Position numbers and translations under genes: made by a program. This document shows positions 34,260 through 43,864 of a DNA stretch of 64,000 bases, in pieces; within the stretch, counting starts at the first letter, position 1; each line of letters opens with the position of its first letter. The stretch covers positions 682,001 to 746,000 of the forward strand of contig NZ_JAPEPB010000001.1 in assembly GCF_026340565.1 (NCBI RefSeq), given 5' to 3'. This stretch comes from Kitasatospora sp. NBC_01287. GTDB taxonomy: Bacteria; Actinomycetota; Actinomycetes; Streptomycetales; Streptomycetaceae. The notes under the pieces are model-generated. The model searched no databases, was not told the origin of the DNA, and saw nothing but the letters and a program-made list of their open reading frames with translations.

Positions 34260-34889
34260 ATGCACCACCACCTGCAGAGCACCCTCTTCGGCAGCGCCGA
34301 CGAGATCGGCCTGCGCCCGCTGGAGGCCGTCCGCCGCACCGAACTCGGCCGCGGGGCCTGGGTCGATCTGCTGCCCGGCTGGCTGAGCGGGGCGGACACG
34401 CTGTTCGAGCAGCTGGCCGCGGAGGTGCCGTGGCGGGCCGAGCGGCGGCCGATGTACGAGCGGGTGGTCGACGTCCCACGGCTGCTCGCCCACTACGGGC
34501 AGGGGGCGGCGCTGCCGCACCCCGTGCTGGCCGAGGCCCGCGGCGCGCTGGGCGCGTACTACGCGGCGGAGCTCGGCGAGCCGTTCGCCACCGCGGGGCT
34601 CTGCTACTACCGCGACGGGCGGGACAGCGTGGCCTGGCACGGCGACCGGGGCGGGCGGGCGGCCAGTCAGGACACGGTGATCGCGATCCTCTCGGTCGGC
34701 GAGCCGCGCAGCCTGCTGCTGCGCCCGGCCGACGGCACCGGGCCCAGCGTGCGGCACGCGCTCGGGCACGGCGACCTGCTGGTGATGGGCGGCTCCTGCC
34801 AGCGCACCTTCGAGCACGCCGTGCCGAAGACCGCCCGACCCGCCGGGCCGCGGATCAGCGTGCAGTTCCGGCCGCACCAGGTCTGGTGA
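34260..34889 (+). CDS. AlkB-like 2-oxoglutarate/Fe(II) dioxygenase
   Basis: Protein of 209 aa of the AlkB family, which removes alkyl groups from nucleic-acid bases. The iron ligands are visible: His127 and Asp129 in AWHGDRGG and His186 in RTFEHAVPK, with the 2-oxoglutarate-binding Arg in RISVQFRPH. The FATAGLCYYRDGRDSVAW region matches the family's YxxG-type substrate lid. The ATG at 34260 follows a leaderless-type -10 box. An in-frame extension to 34146 is unlikely. Confidence 0.88.
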   Translation: MHHHLQSTLFGSADEIGLRPLEAVRRTELGRGAWVDLLPGWLSGADTLFEQLAAEVPWRAERRPMYERVVDVPRLLAHYGQGAALPHPVLAEARGALGAYYAAELGEPFATAGLCYYRDGRDSVAWHGDRGGRAASQDTVIAILSVGEPRSLLLRPADGTGPSVRHALGHGDLLVMGGSCQRTFEHAVPKTARPAGPRISVQFRPHQVW

Positions 34890-34899
34890 GGGGCCCGCT

Positions 34900-34950
34900 C
34901 AACGGCTCAGCCGCTCAGCGACTCAGTGGCTCAGCGACTCGGCGGCTCAG
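34900..34950. repeat. Short tandem repeats of GCTCAGCGACTCA type
   Basis: About five degenerate copies of a CGGCTCAGC/CGACTCAG unit just after the dioxygenase stop. The remainder of the gap to 35129 shows no gene. Confidence 0.5.
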
Positions 34951-35116
34951 CAGCGGCGTACCGGCTTGACGGTCAGTCAGGACCGTTCCGCGGCAGGCCA
35001 CCAGCCGACCATCCGTGCAAGGCGACGTACGGCGCCACACCGACGGGCACAGGCTCACCACCAGTCGGGTCACCATGGTGCCGATGCCCTTCGTCTCGCC
35101 CCGGAGTCGGCGCACC

Positions 35117-35122
35117 TAAGGT
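35117..35122 (+). promoter_or_regulatory. -10 box of leaderless promoter for the DUF1275 gene
   Basis: TAAGGT lies 6 nt before the ATG at 35129, with no Shine-Dalgarno site. Confidence 0.5.
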
Positions 35123-35128
35123 GGTCCG

Positions 35129-35806
35129 ATGCGAACCATCCTGCTGCGCGCCGCCGACCGCCTCTTCCCGGCCGAACCGGGCAAGTACGGCACCCTCCCG
35201 GTGCTGCTCGTCGCGCTGACCTTCGTCACCGGCGTGGTCGACGCGGTCAGCTACCTGGGCCTGCGCCACGTCTTCGTCGCCAACATGACCGGCAACGTGG
35301 TCTTCTTCGGGTTCTCGCTGGCCGGCGCGGCAAACCTCTCGCTCTGGGCCTCCGCACTGGCGATCGCGGCCTTCGTCGTCGGCGCCTGGACGGCGGGGGG
35401 CATGGCCCGGCGGTTCGGCGCACCCGAGCCGCTGTTCCGGGCCGTCGCGCCGCTCCAGACCGTTCTGGTGGCCGGCGCCCTGGTGGTGGCGCTGACCGCC
35501 GGACACGAGCGGGCCGGCGCGCAGGCCGCGCTGATCATCCTGCTGGGCGGTGGGATGGGGCTGCAGAACGGCACCGCCCGCAAGCTCGCGCTGCCCGACC
35601 TGACCACCACCGTGCTCACCCTCACCGTCACCGGCCTGGTGGCCGACGCGCCGGGGCCGGCCACGGCGCGGCGGGCGCTGTCGATCGCGGCGATGCTCGG
35701 CGGGGCCGTCTGCGGCGCGGCGCTCTTCCTGCACGTCGGCGCGGGGGCCGCGCTGGGGCTGGCGGCCGCTCTGCTGGCGGCGGTCACGGCGGCGTCCCGG
35801 ATCTGA
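35129..35806 (+). CDS. DUF1275 (YoaK-like) membrane protein
   Basis: Integral membrane protein of 225 aa with about six hydrophobic segments. The TGVVDAVSYLGLRHVFVANM start followed by TGNVVFFGFSLAG is the DUF1275 hallmark. The internal GGGMGLQNGTARKL motif is also typical. The transport function is not established for the family. It is a single-gene unit with a leaderless-type start. Confidence 0.88.
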   Translation: MRTILLRAADRLFPAEPGKYGTLPVLLVALTFVTGVVDAVSYLGLRHVFVANMTGNVVFFGFSLAGAANLSLWASALAIAAFVVGAWTAGGMARRFGAPEPLFRAVAPLQTVLVAGALVVALTAGHERAGAQAALIILLGGGMGLQNGTARKLALPDLTTTVLTLTVTGLVADAPGPATARRALSIAAMLGGAVCGAALFLHVGAGAALGLAAALLAAVTAASRI

Positions 35807-36037
35807 CGGGCCATCACTTCTCCGCGCACACCCCACGCGGACCCGGTACACCCCACCCGCAGCCCGCGCACACCGCACTCGCAGCCCGTGCGCGCCCTGC
35901 GCCGATCGGGTGGGCCTCGGCGCGGGCTCGGACCGCACGGGCGCGGCGACGGGCGACGGTGCCGGGGCGGCGGCTTACGGTGCTCGCGATCCGTTCGGTC
36001 CGCGATGATCCGCGGTGCGCGGTTTGCGGTCCGCGGT

Positions 36038-36127
36038 CCACGACGCGCGTTCCGTCCACGACGCGCGTTCCGTCCACGACGCGCGTTCCGTCCGCGACGC
36101 GCGTTCCGTCCGCGACGCGCGTCCGGT
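36038..36127. repeat. Five 18-bp tandem repeats of CCACGACGCGCGTTCCGT
   Basis: Five head-to-tail copies covering exactly 90 bp; copies four and five carry CCGCG in place of CCACG. They lie just upstream of the MMPL gene, ending 23 bp before its start and possibly affecting its promoter. The rest of the 35807-36150 gap holds GC-rich low-complexity sequence only. Confidence 0.9.
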
Positions 36128-36150
36128 CCGCGATGGAGGTGGGACCCGGC

Positions 36151-38355
36151 ATGACCTCGGCGCTCGCGTACCTGGGCTTCCTCGGACGGCTCGGCCGGTT
36201 CTGCTACCGTCGGCGCCGCCTGGTGCTGCTGCTCTGGGTGGGCGGCACGATCCTGCTGCTGGTGGTCGGCTTCGGCTTCGCGGCCCCCGCCGACAACGAC
36301 TTCACCGGCGGCAGGTCGCAGTCCGCCCAGGCGCAGCAGCTGATCAAGGAGCACTTCCCGGAGCGCCAGGGAGGCTCGCTGACCCTGGCGGTCCAGGCGC
36401 CCGCCGGTGTCACCAGCCCGGCGGTGCGCGCCCGGGTGGACGCGCTGACCGCCCAGTTGGGCAGCGCCGCGAACATCACGGCGGTCCACTCGCCGTACAG
36501 CTCCCCCGGACAGATCTCCGCCGACGGGCAGAGCGCCTTCGCCACCCTGCAATCCACCTCGAACCCGATCCCCACCGCCGAGGTCGAGCAGATGATCTCG
36601 CAGGTCGAGGCGGCCGGCGGGAACGGCGTGGTGTTCGCCCTGGCGGGCGCGGACGTGGTGACGGCCGAGACACCGTACGGCGGCGCCTCGGACGCGATCG
36701 GCGCGCTGGCGGCGATGCTGGTGATCCTTATCGCCTTCGGCTCGCTGCTGGCGATGGGGCTGACCATGCTGGCCGCGCTCTTCGGCATCGGCAGCGGACT
36801 GGCCCTCATCTTCCTGCTCGGCTACCTCTTCCCGGCCCCGTCGTTCAGTCCGATCGTCTCCACCCTGCTCGGGCTCGGCGTCGGGATCGACTACGCCCTG
36901 TTCATCGTCACCCGCTACCGCGAGGGCCTGGCGGACGGCCTGCTGCCCGAGGACGCGGTGGTGGTCGCGATCGCCAGGGCCGGGCGCTCGGTGCTCTTCG
37001 CGGGCGCCACCGTGGTGATCGCGATGCTGGGGCTCTTCGTGGTCCAGCAGAAGCTGCTCAACGCGACGGCGGTGGCGGCCTCGGCGACCGTACTGATGAC
37101 GATGATCGCCGCGATCACCCTGCTGCCCGCACTGCTCGGCTACGCCGGCCGCGGCATCGACCGCTTCAAGCTCCCCTACCTGGGCCGGACCGGCTCGCGC
37201 AGTCCGATGGCCGAGCGCTGGGCCCGGGTGATCCAACGCCGTCCGGTCACCGGGCTGGTGGCGGGAGGGACCGTGATGATCGTGCTGGCGATCCCCGCCT
37301 TCTCGATGCGGCTGAGCTTCGAGGACAACAGCACCGAACCGCGCGACACCACCGGCTACGCCGCGTACCGGATCCTCGGCGAGGGCTTCGGCCCGGGCTT
37401 CGACGCGCCGTTCGTCGTGGTCACCGAACTGCCGCCGGGCACCGGCGGCGGCGGTACGAGCAGCAGCGGCGGTTCGGGCACCGGCGGTTCGGGCACCGGC
37501 GGTTCGGGCAGCGCCGTCGGCACCACCGCCGTGGCGCCGCTGGTCGCGGCCGTCGCGCACACCCCGGGCGTCGCCGCCGTCACGCCGCCGCAGATCAGCC
37601 AGGACGGCCGGGCCGCGCTCTTCATCGCCTACCCGACCACCGCGCACCAGGACGCCGCGACGCCCGAACTGCTCGACCGGCTGCGCGGCCAGGTGATCCC
37701 CGCCGCCGTCCAGGGCACCGGCCTGGTGGTCCGGGTCGGCGGGCCCACGGCCGGCGACACCGACTTCGCCTCCGAGGTCACCGATCGGCTGCCCTGGCTG
37801 ATCGGCACGGTGATCGGCCTGTCGCTGGTGCTGCTGCTGTTCCTGGTCCGCTCGGTGGCGATCGCGGTGAAGGCGGCGGTGATGACGCTGCTCTCGGTGG
37901 GCGCGGCCTTCGGGGTGCTGACGGTGATCGTCCAGTGGGGCTGGCTGAGCGGCCCGCTCGGGTTCCCGACCACCGCGCCGATCACCGCCTGGGTGCCGCT
38001 CTTCATCTTCCCGATCCTCTTCGGCCTCTCCACCGACTACGAGGTCTTCCTGGTCTCCCGGATCCGCGAGGAGTACGACGCCGGGGCCGAGACCGGCGAG
38101 GCGGTCGCGCGCGGCCTGGGGCGCACCGCCCGGGTGATCACGGCGGCCGCGGCCATCATGGTGACCGTCTTCCTCTCGGTGCTGGCCACGCCCGACATCG
38201 CGGTGAAGGAGTTCGGACTCGGGCTGGCGGTGGCGGTCTTCCTGGACGCCACGGTGGTCCGGATGGTGCTGGTGCCGGCCATCATGGAACTGCTCGGCAG
38301 CCTGAACTGGTGGCTGCCCGCACCGCTCGCCCGGCTGCTGCCGCAACCCGCCTGA
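36151..38355 (+). CDS. MMPL-family RND transporter
   Basis: Protein of 734 aa with two halves of a TM helix, large extracytoplasmic loop and five TM helices. Each half carries a proton-relay signature: GLGVGIDYALFIVTRYREGL in the first and FGLSTDYEVFLVSRIREEY in the second. This is the MMPL type, which exports lipids or other hydrophobic molecules in actinomycetes. The ATG at 36151 has GGAGGTG about 10 nt upstream. A Gly/Ser/Thr repeat (about residues 431-453) is inserted in the second loop. Confidence 0.92.
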   Translation: MTSALAYLGFLGRLGRFCYRRRRLVLLLWVGGTILLLVVGFGFAAPADNDFTGGRSQSAQAQQLIKEHFPERQGGSLTLAVQAPAGVTSPAVRARVDALTAQLGSAANITAVHSPYSSPGQISADGQSAFATLQSTSNPIPTAEVEQMISQVEAAGGNGVVFALAGADVVTAETPYGGASDAIGALAAMLVILIAFGSLLAMGLTMLAALFGIGSGLALIFLLGYLFPAPSFSPIVSTLLGLGVGIDYALFIVTRYREGLADGLLPEDAVVVAIARAGRSVLFAGATVVIAMLGLFVVQQKLLNATAVAASATVLMTMIAAITLLPALLGYAGRGIDRFKLPYLGRTGSRSPMAERWARVIQRRPVTGLVAGGTVMIVLAIPAFSMRLSFEDNSTEPRDTTGYAAYRILGEGFGPGFDAPFVVVTELPPGTGGGGTSSSGGSGTGGSGTGGSGSAVGTTAVAPLVAAVAHTPGVAAVTPPQISQDGRAALFIAYPTTAHQDAATPELLDRLRGQVIPAAVQGTGLVVRVGGPTAGDTDFASEVTDRLPWLIGTVIGLSLVLLLFLVRSVAIAVKAAVMTLLSVGAAFGVLTVIVQWGWLSGPLGFPTTAPITAWVPLFIFPILFGLSTDYEVFLVSRIREEYDAGAETGEAVARGLGRTARVITAAAAIMVTVFLSVLATPDIAVKEFGLGLAVAVFLDATVVRMVLVPAIMELLGSLNWWLPAPLARLLPQPA

Positions 38356-38455
38356 CCGACGCGCCCGACGCACCCGACGCGCCGACGCGCCACCGGGCCG
38401 TCACGCCACCGGGCCGCCGGGCCACCAGGCCACCGGGCCACCAGGCCAAGGCTGT
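38356..38455. other. Convergent intergenic with short GC-rich repeats
   Basis: CGACGCGCC and GGGCCACCAGGCCACC repeats between convergent genes. A bidirectional termination role is possible but no clean hairpin is evident. Confidence 0.4.
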
Positions 38456-39088
38456 TCAGTCGACGGTCGGGACCGGCGTCTGGTTGAACGCGTAGTAGAC
38501 CGCCAGCACCCCGTGGACGGCCAGCGCCAGCGGCGCGGAGAGGAAGGCGATCAGCACGGTGATCGGGTAGACCACCAGCCCCAGGCTGAACCGCAGCCGG
38601 GTGGCCCGCGCCGCGTCCAGGTCGACCCGCTCGTCGAAGCAGTGGCCGGTGCGGGTGGCGTTGAACCAGAAGACGGTGAAGGTGACGGCGTGGGCCACCA
38701 TGGTCGCCCCGTAGACGGCCGCGGCCACGTGGGCGGCCTCGGGGCGGCGCAGGTTCTGCGCCAGCAGCGCGGTGGGGAACGGAAGCACCGCGACGACCAG
38801 CAGGAGCAGCAGGTTGAGGAAGACCAGGGTGCGGTCGACCCGGGCGATGTAGCTGAAGACGGTGTGATGATTGACCCACATCACCCCGATCACCAGGAAG
38901 CTGACCAGGTACGCGCAGTAGGACGGCCACTCGGCGCCCAGCGCGTGCCAGAGCCCCTGGGCGCTGCGGGCCTCGGGCACGTCGATGTCGAGCACCAGCA
39001 GCGTGATCGCGATCGCGAACACCCCGTCGCTGAAGGCCTCCACGCGGGCGGAGTCGGTGGTCCGGGTCAACGTCAGCTCGGTGGTCAC
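38456..39088 (-). CDS. TMEM175-family potassium channel-like protein
   Basis: Protein of 210 aa with about six TM helices. The first is RVEAFSDGVFAIAITLLVLD, the FSD motif that forms the pore gate in TMEM175 (DUF1211) channels. VMWVNHHTVFSYIARVDRTL is the second conserved block. Bacterial members form tetrameric K+ channels with low selectivity. A homologue lies at 54114-54761. Confidence 0.88.
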   Translation of the reverse strand: MTTELTLTRTTDSARVEAFSDGVFAIAITLLVLDIDVPEARSAQGLWHALGAEWPSYCAYLVSFLVIGVMWVNHHTVFSYIARVDRTLVFLNLLLLLVVAVLPFPTALLAQNLRRPEAAHVAAAVYGATMVAHAVTFTVFWFNATRTGHCFDERVDLDAARATRLRFSLGLVVYPITVLIAFLSAPLALAVHGVLAVYYAFNQTPVPTVD

Positions 39089-39298
39089 GCGGTGAGGATC
39101 TCAGCCTGGCCGCGCCCGGGCGCGGGGCACGCGGACGGGCGCGGCGGGGGTCGCTCTGCTGGGCGAGCGCGGTGCGTCGTCCGGCCGACGCATCGTCACC
39201 GCACGTGCGGGGGCGTGGTGCTGACCGGCGGGAGAGCGCGGGAGCACGCCGTCCGTTTGCCGCCGGTGTCCTGATCATCGGATCGTCACCATGGGTAC

Positions 39299-39796
39299 AT
39301 GACGACGGAGAGCACGACGAATTCAAGCCGAGGCGCGGGACCGGTGGCCGAGCCACCAACCGGGGCGCGGGCCCAGGGCGGCGCCTTGGCCGTACTACAG
39401 AAGTTCTACGCGGCCGAGGCGGCTTACATCGCCGCCGGAGGCATGGGCAGGGCGAGCTTCGACGAGCTCGCCGAGTGTCTCGACCCCGAGGTGCTGATGC
39501 ACCAGGCACCCGGGTTGCCTTATGGGGGCACCTGGCGGGGGGCGCGTGGCATCGAGGAGTTCATGGCCGCGATGAGCGAGGCGTGGCAGTCGCTGGAGTT
39601 CTTCGAGCAGCGATTCGTTGTCGAGGGAGACACTGTCGTGGTGCTGAACCGGGGTCGCCTGCGGGCCCGCGCCACCGGTCGGGCCCTGGACACGTCGGTC
39701 ATGCAACTGATCACCGTCAAGGACGGGCTCATCTCCGAGATCCACCCGTTCTACTGGGACACCATGGCGGTCGCCGAGGCCTTGCGTCCGCAGTAG
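39299..39796 (+). CDS. SnoaL/NTF2-like protein
   Basis: Protein of 165 aa. After a 25-residue Ser/Ala/Pro-rich N-terminus the chain has an NTF2/SnoaL-like fold pattern: a helix (LAVLQKFYAAEAAYIAAGG), the CLDPEVLMHQAPGLPYGG strand, then GARGIEEFMAAM and VVEGDTVVVLNRGRLRARAT. The final ISEIHPFYWD segment is the usual last strand. Members act as small hydrolases, isomerases or polyketide cyclases; nothing here sets the substrate. No linked pathway gene is present. Confidence 0.8.
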   Translation: MTTESTTNSSRGAGPVAEPPTGARAQGGALAVLQKFYAAEAAYIAAGGMGRASFDELAECLDPEVLMHQAPGLPYGGTWRGARGIEEFMAAMSEAWQSLEFFEQRFVVEGDTVVVLNRGRLRARATGRALDTSVMQLITVKDGLISEIHPFYWDTMAVAEALRPQ

Positions 39797-39944
39797 GCCC
39801 GGTCGGCGGGCGGCGGGCGGCGGGCAACAGCCACCGGCCGGGCTCCGCGTCACGGCTGTCAGTTCCGCCGGTTACTGTTTCGCTACCTGATCACGCGTTC
39901 GAGTGGTGAGCGCGTCGGCGGACGAGGACAGGCGAGGTGGAGCG

Positions 39945-42900
39945 GTGCGGCGCTGGGAGTACGTCGAGGGGAGCTCGGCGAAGTTCTGGGAGGCGGCAGC
40001 CGAGGGCGGCACGCTGACGGTCCGGTACGGGCGCGTCGGGACCGCCGGGCGCGAGCAGTCGAAGGAGCTCGACTCCGCGCAGTCCGCGCTCGACCAGTTG
40101 GCCAAGCTGATAGCCGAGAAGGAGCGCAAGGGCTATCGCGAGGTCGAGGCCGCAGCCGAGGCCGCCACCGCCACCGAGGCGCCGGCCCAGCCCCAGCAGC
40201 ACGCCGCCGCCGTCACCGCCACCGTCACCGCCACCGTCACCGTCACCGCCGAGCGGCCCGACGAGACCACCTTCACCCTGCCGCCCGCCTGGCAGCGCGC
40301 CCTGCACCCGCGGCGCGGCGGCATCGCCCGCCCGGCCGGCCCGCTCGCCGAGCGTGCCGGGGTGAAGCTCGAAAAGCTGCTGCGGAGCCAGGCGGACTGG
40401 ATCGAGCGGATGCTCACCGCCGAGAAGAGCGACCAGGAGCTGGTCGCCGCCGCGCGGGCCCAGCAGCTGGGCTCCGCCAGTCCGTTGGGCACCGCCGTGC
40501 TCGCCGTGCTGGCGTACACCGCGCAGACCGACTACGCCGTGCTGGCCGACGCCTGGGTGGCCGCCCACGGGCTGCCCTTCGCCGCCCGCACCGTGGTCGA
40601 GTGCTTCGAGGTCGAGCCGCGCTGGCACCAGCAGGGTGGGCAGACCAGCGACCATCACGTGACCTGGCGCGCCGCGAACTCCCACCACCGTGTGGCACTG
40701 CCGGCCGCCGACCGGGTCCGCGCACTCCTCGCGGAGGCCGACGAGGAGACCTACCGCGCCGCCGTCGCGGCCCTGGCCACCGCCCGTGACGGGGGTCGGC
40801 GCCGGATCGTCGCCGCCTACCTGGTCCCGACCGAGACCGCGTGGGTCGACGAGTGCTGTGCCGACCTCGCGCCCGCCGCCGGCCACCAGGCCGCCCACCT
40901 CCGTTCGATGCTGGTGCGCTCGCTGAGCTCGCCCGAGCAGGCCGCCGGGCTCACCGAGCTGTCCGACCTCGGCTGGCACGGCTGGTCGACGGACGTGATC
41001 GGGACGGTCGCCGAGGGCATCGGCACCGCGCTGGCCCCGCTGATCGGCGCCCACCTGGAGGAGGTGTGGATCGACGCCGGCACCGTCAGGACGGTCGCCG
41101 CGACCCTGCGCGAGGTGCCCAGCGACGAGGCGTTCGAGCTGCTGCTGGGCGCGGTCGCGGAGAAACACGTCCGGGCCGAGCTGATGGCCGCGATGAACCG
41201 CTACCCGGTGCGCGCGCTGCGCCTGCTGCCGAAGGCGGCGGACGACCGGACGGACCAGGGCAGCCTGCTCAAGCGGCTGCTCATCACTCATGTGACGGCC
41301 CATCAGGAGCTGGCGCTGGCCGTGCTGCCGGAGCTGCCCGCCGAACTCGCCGAGGTGATCAGGCCGCTCGCGGAGCAGGCCGACCGACTCCCGGCGGCCC
41401 CGGCCGAGGCGCTGCCCGCGCTGCTCACCAGCCCGCCGTGGACGGTCAAGCGGCGCGCCGGCAAGCCGCAGCTGGTCACCGGGCTGACCGCGTCGGACAC
41501 CGGGAGCGTGCACTGGCTGCCCGGCGAGTCGGACGAGTGGCGCGCCACCACCTCCTGGTTCTCCGACTGGAGCCCGCAGCAGGCCGATTGGGAGCACCTG
41601 CTCTCCCGGCAGCGGGCAGGCCTGCTCGGCTCCTACGAGGCGGTGGGGCTGTTCACCCACGGGCCGATCGAGCTGGTCGCGCCGCTGCTCCCCGACTGGC
41701 CGGGGCCGCCGAACCTGTGGGAGGGCGGGAACGGGCTCAAGCCGCTGATCGCCCGCCACGGCGTCACCGCGCTGCCAGTGGCTCTGCGGGTGGTCGGCAG
41801 TCTGGGCTCGGCCCTGCCGCTGCTGCTGCCGTTCCGCTCGGTCGAGGTCGCCCGGCTGATGGCGGACCGGCTGGCCCGGCTCAAGTCGGCTGCCGCCACC
41901 GCCCGTTCCTGGTTCACCCGGCACGGGTCGGCGGCCGCCGAGCTGCTGGTCCCCGACGCGGTCGGCGCGGTGGGCCCGGAGCGGCGCAACGCCGAGGGCG
42001 CGCTGCGCCTGATCGCCGCCGTCCACGGCGCCGAGGCCGTGCGCGCGGCCGCCACCCCTTACGGCGCCGAGGCCGCCGGCGCGCTCGACGCGCTGCTCAC
42101 CGACGACCCGCTGGCGGCCGCGCTGCCCGCCAGGCTGCCGGCCATCGGCGCCTGGGCGGACGCCCGGCTGCTGCCCCAGCTGGTGCTGCGCGGCGACACC
42201 GCTGACGCTCCCGCCACCGCTCCCACCTTCACCGCCACCACCCTCACTGCCACCACCCTCACTGCCACCACCGCGCACCGCCACGCGCTGCCGGCCGACG
42301 CGGCCCAGCACCTGATCACCATGCTGGCTCTGTCCAAGCCCGGCGCGGAGTATCCGGGGGTCGCCATGGTGGCCGAGCTCTGCACACCCGCGTCGGCGGC
42401 CGAATTCGGCTGGGCACTGTTCGAGTTGTGGCGGCTGGCGGGAATGCCCCCGAAGGACTCCTGGGCCCTGCACGCGCTGGCCCTGCTCGGCGACGACGAC
42501 ACGGTCCGCCGGCTGACGCCCGTGCTGCGCGCCTGGCCCGGCGAGGGCGCCCACCAGCGCGCCGTCGACGGCCTGGAGGTGCTCGCCGCGATCGGCAGCG
42601 ACGTGGCGCTGCTGCACCTGCACGGGATCGCCCAGCGGGTGAAGTTCAAGGCGCTCAAGGTCCGGGCACAGGAGAAGATCGCCGAGGTGGCGGCCGGGCT
42701 CGGGCTCTCCGGCGAGCAGCTGGCCGACCGCCTGGTGCCGGACTTCGGCCTGGATCCGGACGGCACCACCGTGATCGACTACGGCCCGCGCCACTTCACC
42801 GTCGGCTTCGACGAGCAGCTGCGCCCCTACGTGCTGGACCAGGACGGCAGGCGCCGCAAGGACCTGCCCGCCCCCGCCGCCCGGGACGACGCCGAGCTGG

Positions 42901-43769
42901 CGCCCGCCGAGCGCAAGCGCTTCGCCGCGCTCAAGAAGGACGTCCGGACCGTGGCGGGCGACCAGGTGCACCGCCTGGAGCAGGCGATGGTGGCCGGCCG
43001 GTCCTGGACGGCGGCCGAGTTCCGCGAGCTCTTCGTCCAGCACCCGCTGCTCTGGCACCTGGTGCGCCGCCTGCTCTGGCTCGCCGAGACCCAGGTCGGG
43101 ACCGAGCCCGAGACCGGGACAGACGGCCGAGCGACTGAGCCAGACCGCCGAGCGACCGGGACAGACCTCCGAGCGACCGAGGCCGACGGCCGGGTGACCG
43201 CCTTCCGGGTGGCCGAGGACCGCACCTTCGCCGATGTCGAGGACGAGCTCTTCGCACTGCCCGAGGACGCCACCGTCCGCCTCGCCCACCCGCTGCACCT
43301 GGGCCAGGCGCTGGCAGCCTGGTCGGAGGTCTTCGCGGACTACGAGATCCTGCAGCCGTTCCCGCAGTTGGGGCGCGCGGTGCACCGGCTGACCGAGGAG
43401 GAGGCGGGCAGCGCGCGGCTGACCAGGTTCGAGGGCCGCACCGTGACGACCGGCAAGCTGCTCGGGCTGGTGCGGCGCGGCTGGGAGCGCGGCGAGCCGC
43501 AGGACGCGGGGGTCGAGCGGTGGCTGTCGCGCCGGCTCGGGCTCGGCCGCTACCTGGTGCTGGCGCCGAGCGAGGGCATCGCGGTGGGCGCGATCGACGC
43601 CTTCCCCGAGCAGCGGGTGGAGACCGTCTGGCTGGACACCCGGCCGGGCGACCACTGGGGGCGGCACGAGTACTCGCTGCGCCTCGGCGAGCTGGACCCG
43701 GTGCTGGCCTCCGAGGTGCTGGCCGACCTGACCGACCTCACCGAGCCGGCCGAACTCACCACGGGCTGA
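39945..43769 (+). CDS. WGR-domain plus DUF4132 protein (MolR-like)
   Basis: Protein of 1274 aa. An N-terminal WGR domain (residues 2-75: RRWEYVEGSSAKFWE, then TVRYGRVGTAG) precedes a long helical DUF4132 region. The C-terminal part (KRFAALKKDVRTVAGDQ, then FRVAEDRTFADVEDELFAL) is the conserved core of that family. I chose the GTG at 39945 because GGTGGAG lies 4 nt upstream. E. coli MolR has this composition. It is the first of a five-gene operon followed by MoxR, DUF5682, VWA and SWIM proteins. WGR domains bind nucleic acids in PARPs, so a nucleic-acid sensing role is possible (inference). Confidence 0.85.
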   Translation: MRRWEYVEGSSAKFWEAAAEGGTLTVRYGRVGTAGREQSKELDSAQSALDQLAKLIAEKERKGYREVEAAAEAATATEAPAQPQQHAAAVTATVTATVTVTAERPDETTFTLPPAWQRALHPRRGGIARPAGPLAERAGVKLEKLLRSQADWIERMLTAEKSDQELVAAARAQQLGSASPLGTAVLAVLAYTAQTDYAVLADAWVAAHGLPFAARTVVECFEVEPRWHQQGGQTSDHHVTWRAANSHHRVALPAADRVRALLAEADEETYRAAVAALATARDGGRRRIVAAYLVPTETAWVDECCADLAPAAGHQAAHLRSMLVRSLSSPEQAAGLTELSDLGWHGWSTDVIGTVAEGIGTALAPLIGAHLEEVWIDAGTVRTVAATLREVPSDEAFELLLGAVAEKHVRAELMAAMNRYPVRALRLLPKAADDRTDQGSLLKRLLITHVTAHQELALAVLPELPAELAEVIRPLAEQADRLPAAPAEALPALLTSPPWTVKRRAGKPQLVTGLTASDTGSVHWLPGESDEWRATTSWFSDWSPQQADWEHLLSRQRAGLLGSYEAVGLFTHGPIELVAPLLPDWPGPPNLWEGGNGLKPLIARHGVTALPVALRVVGSLGSALPLLLPFRSVEVARLMADRLARLKSAAATARSWFTRHGSAAAELLVPDAVGAVGPERRNAEGALRLIAAVHGAEAVRAAATPYGAEAAGALDALLTDDPLAAALPARLPAIGAWADARLLPQLVLRGDTADAPATAPTFTATTLTATTLTATTAHRHALPADAAQHLITMLALSKPGAEYPGVAMVAELCTPASAAEFGWALFELWRLAGMPPKDSWALHALALLGDDDTVRRLTPVLRAWPGEGAHQRAVDGLEVLAAIGSDVALLHLHGIAQRVKFKALKVRAQEKIAEVAAGLGLSGEQLADRLVPDFGLDPDGTTVIDYGPRHFTVGFDEQLRPYVLDQDGRRRKDLPAPAARDDAELAPAERKRFAALKKDVRTVAGDQVHRLEQAMVAGRSWTAAEFRELFVQHPLLWHLVRRLLWLAETQVGTEPETGTDGRATEPDRRATGTDLRATEADGRVTAFRVAEDRTFADVEDELFALPEDATVRLAHPLHLGQALAAWSEVFADYEILQPFPQLGRAVHRLTEEEAGSARLTRFEGRTVTTGKLLGLVRRGWERGEPQDAGVERWLSRRLGLGRYLVLAPSEGIAVGAIDAFPEQRVETVWLDTRPGDHWGRHEYSLRLGELDPVLASEVLADLTDLTEPAELTTG

Positions 43770-43794
43770 CTCACCGTCAGATCCGATCGCACCA

Positions 43795-43836
43795 GCGGGC
43801 CGTACGGCCGTCCGGGGGGACGGTCGCACGGCCCGC
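43795..43836 (+). terminator. Intercistronic hairpin between WGR/DUF4132 and MoxR genes
   Basis: GCGGGCCGT and ACGGCCCGC form a 9-bp outer stem, with an inner CCGTCC-GGGG-GGACGG stem. It may be a partial terminator or an mRNA stabiliser, lowering transcription of the four distal genes. Confidence 0.5.
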
Positions 43837-43864
43837 CCCCTCTCAGAGCCTCCCGAAGGAACCC

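Noticed and set aside
35251..38373. 1040-codon minus-strand open frame
   Set aside because: Antisense shadow of the DUF1275 and MMPL genes, made of His/Gln/Arg-rich filler.
39891..43829. 1312-codon minus-strand open frame
   Set aside because: Antisense shadow of the WGR/DUF4132 gene; low-complexity Gln/Arg/Gly sequence with no motif.
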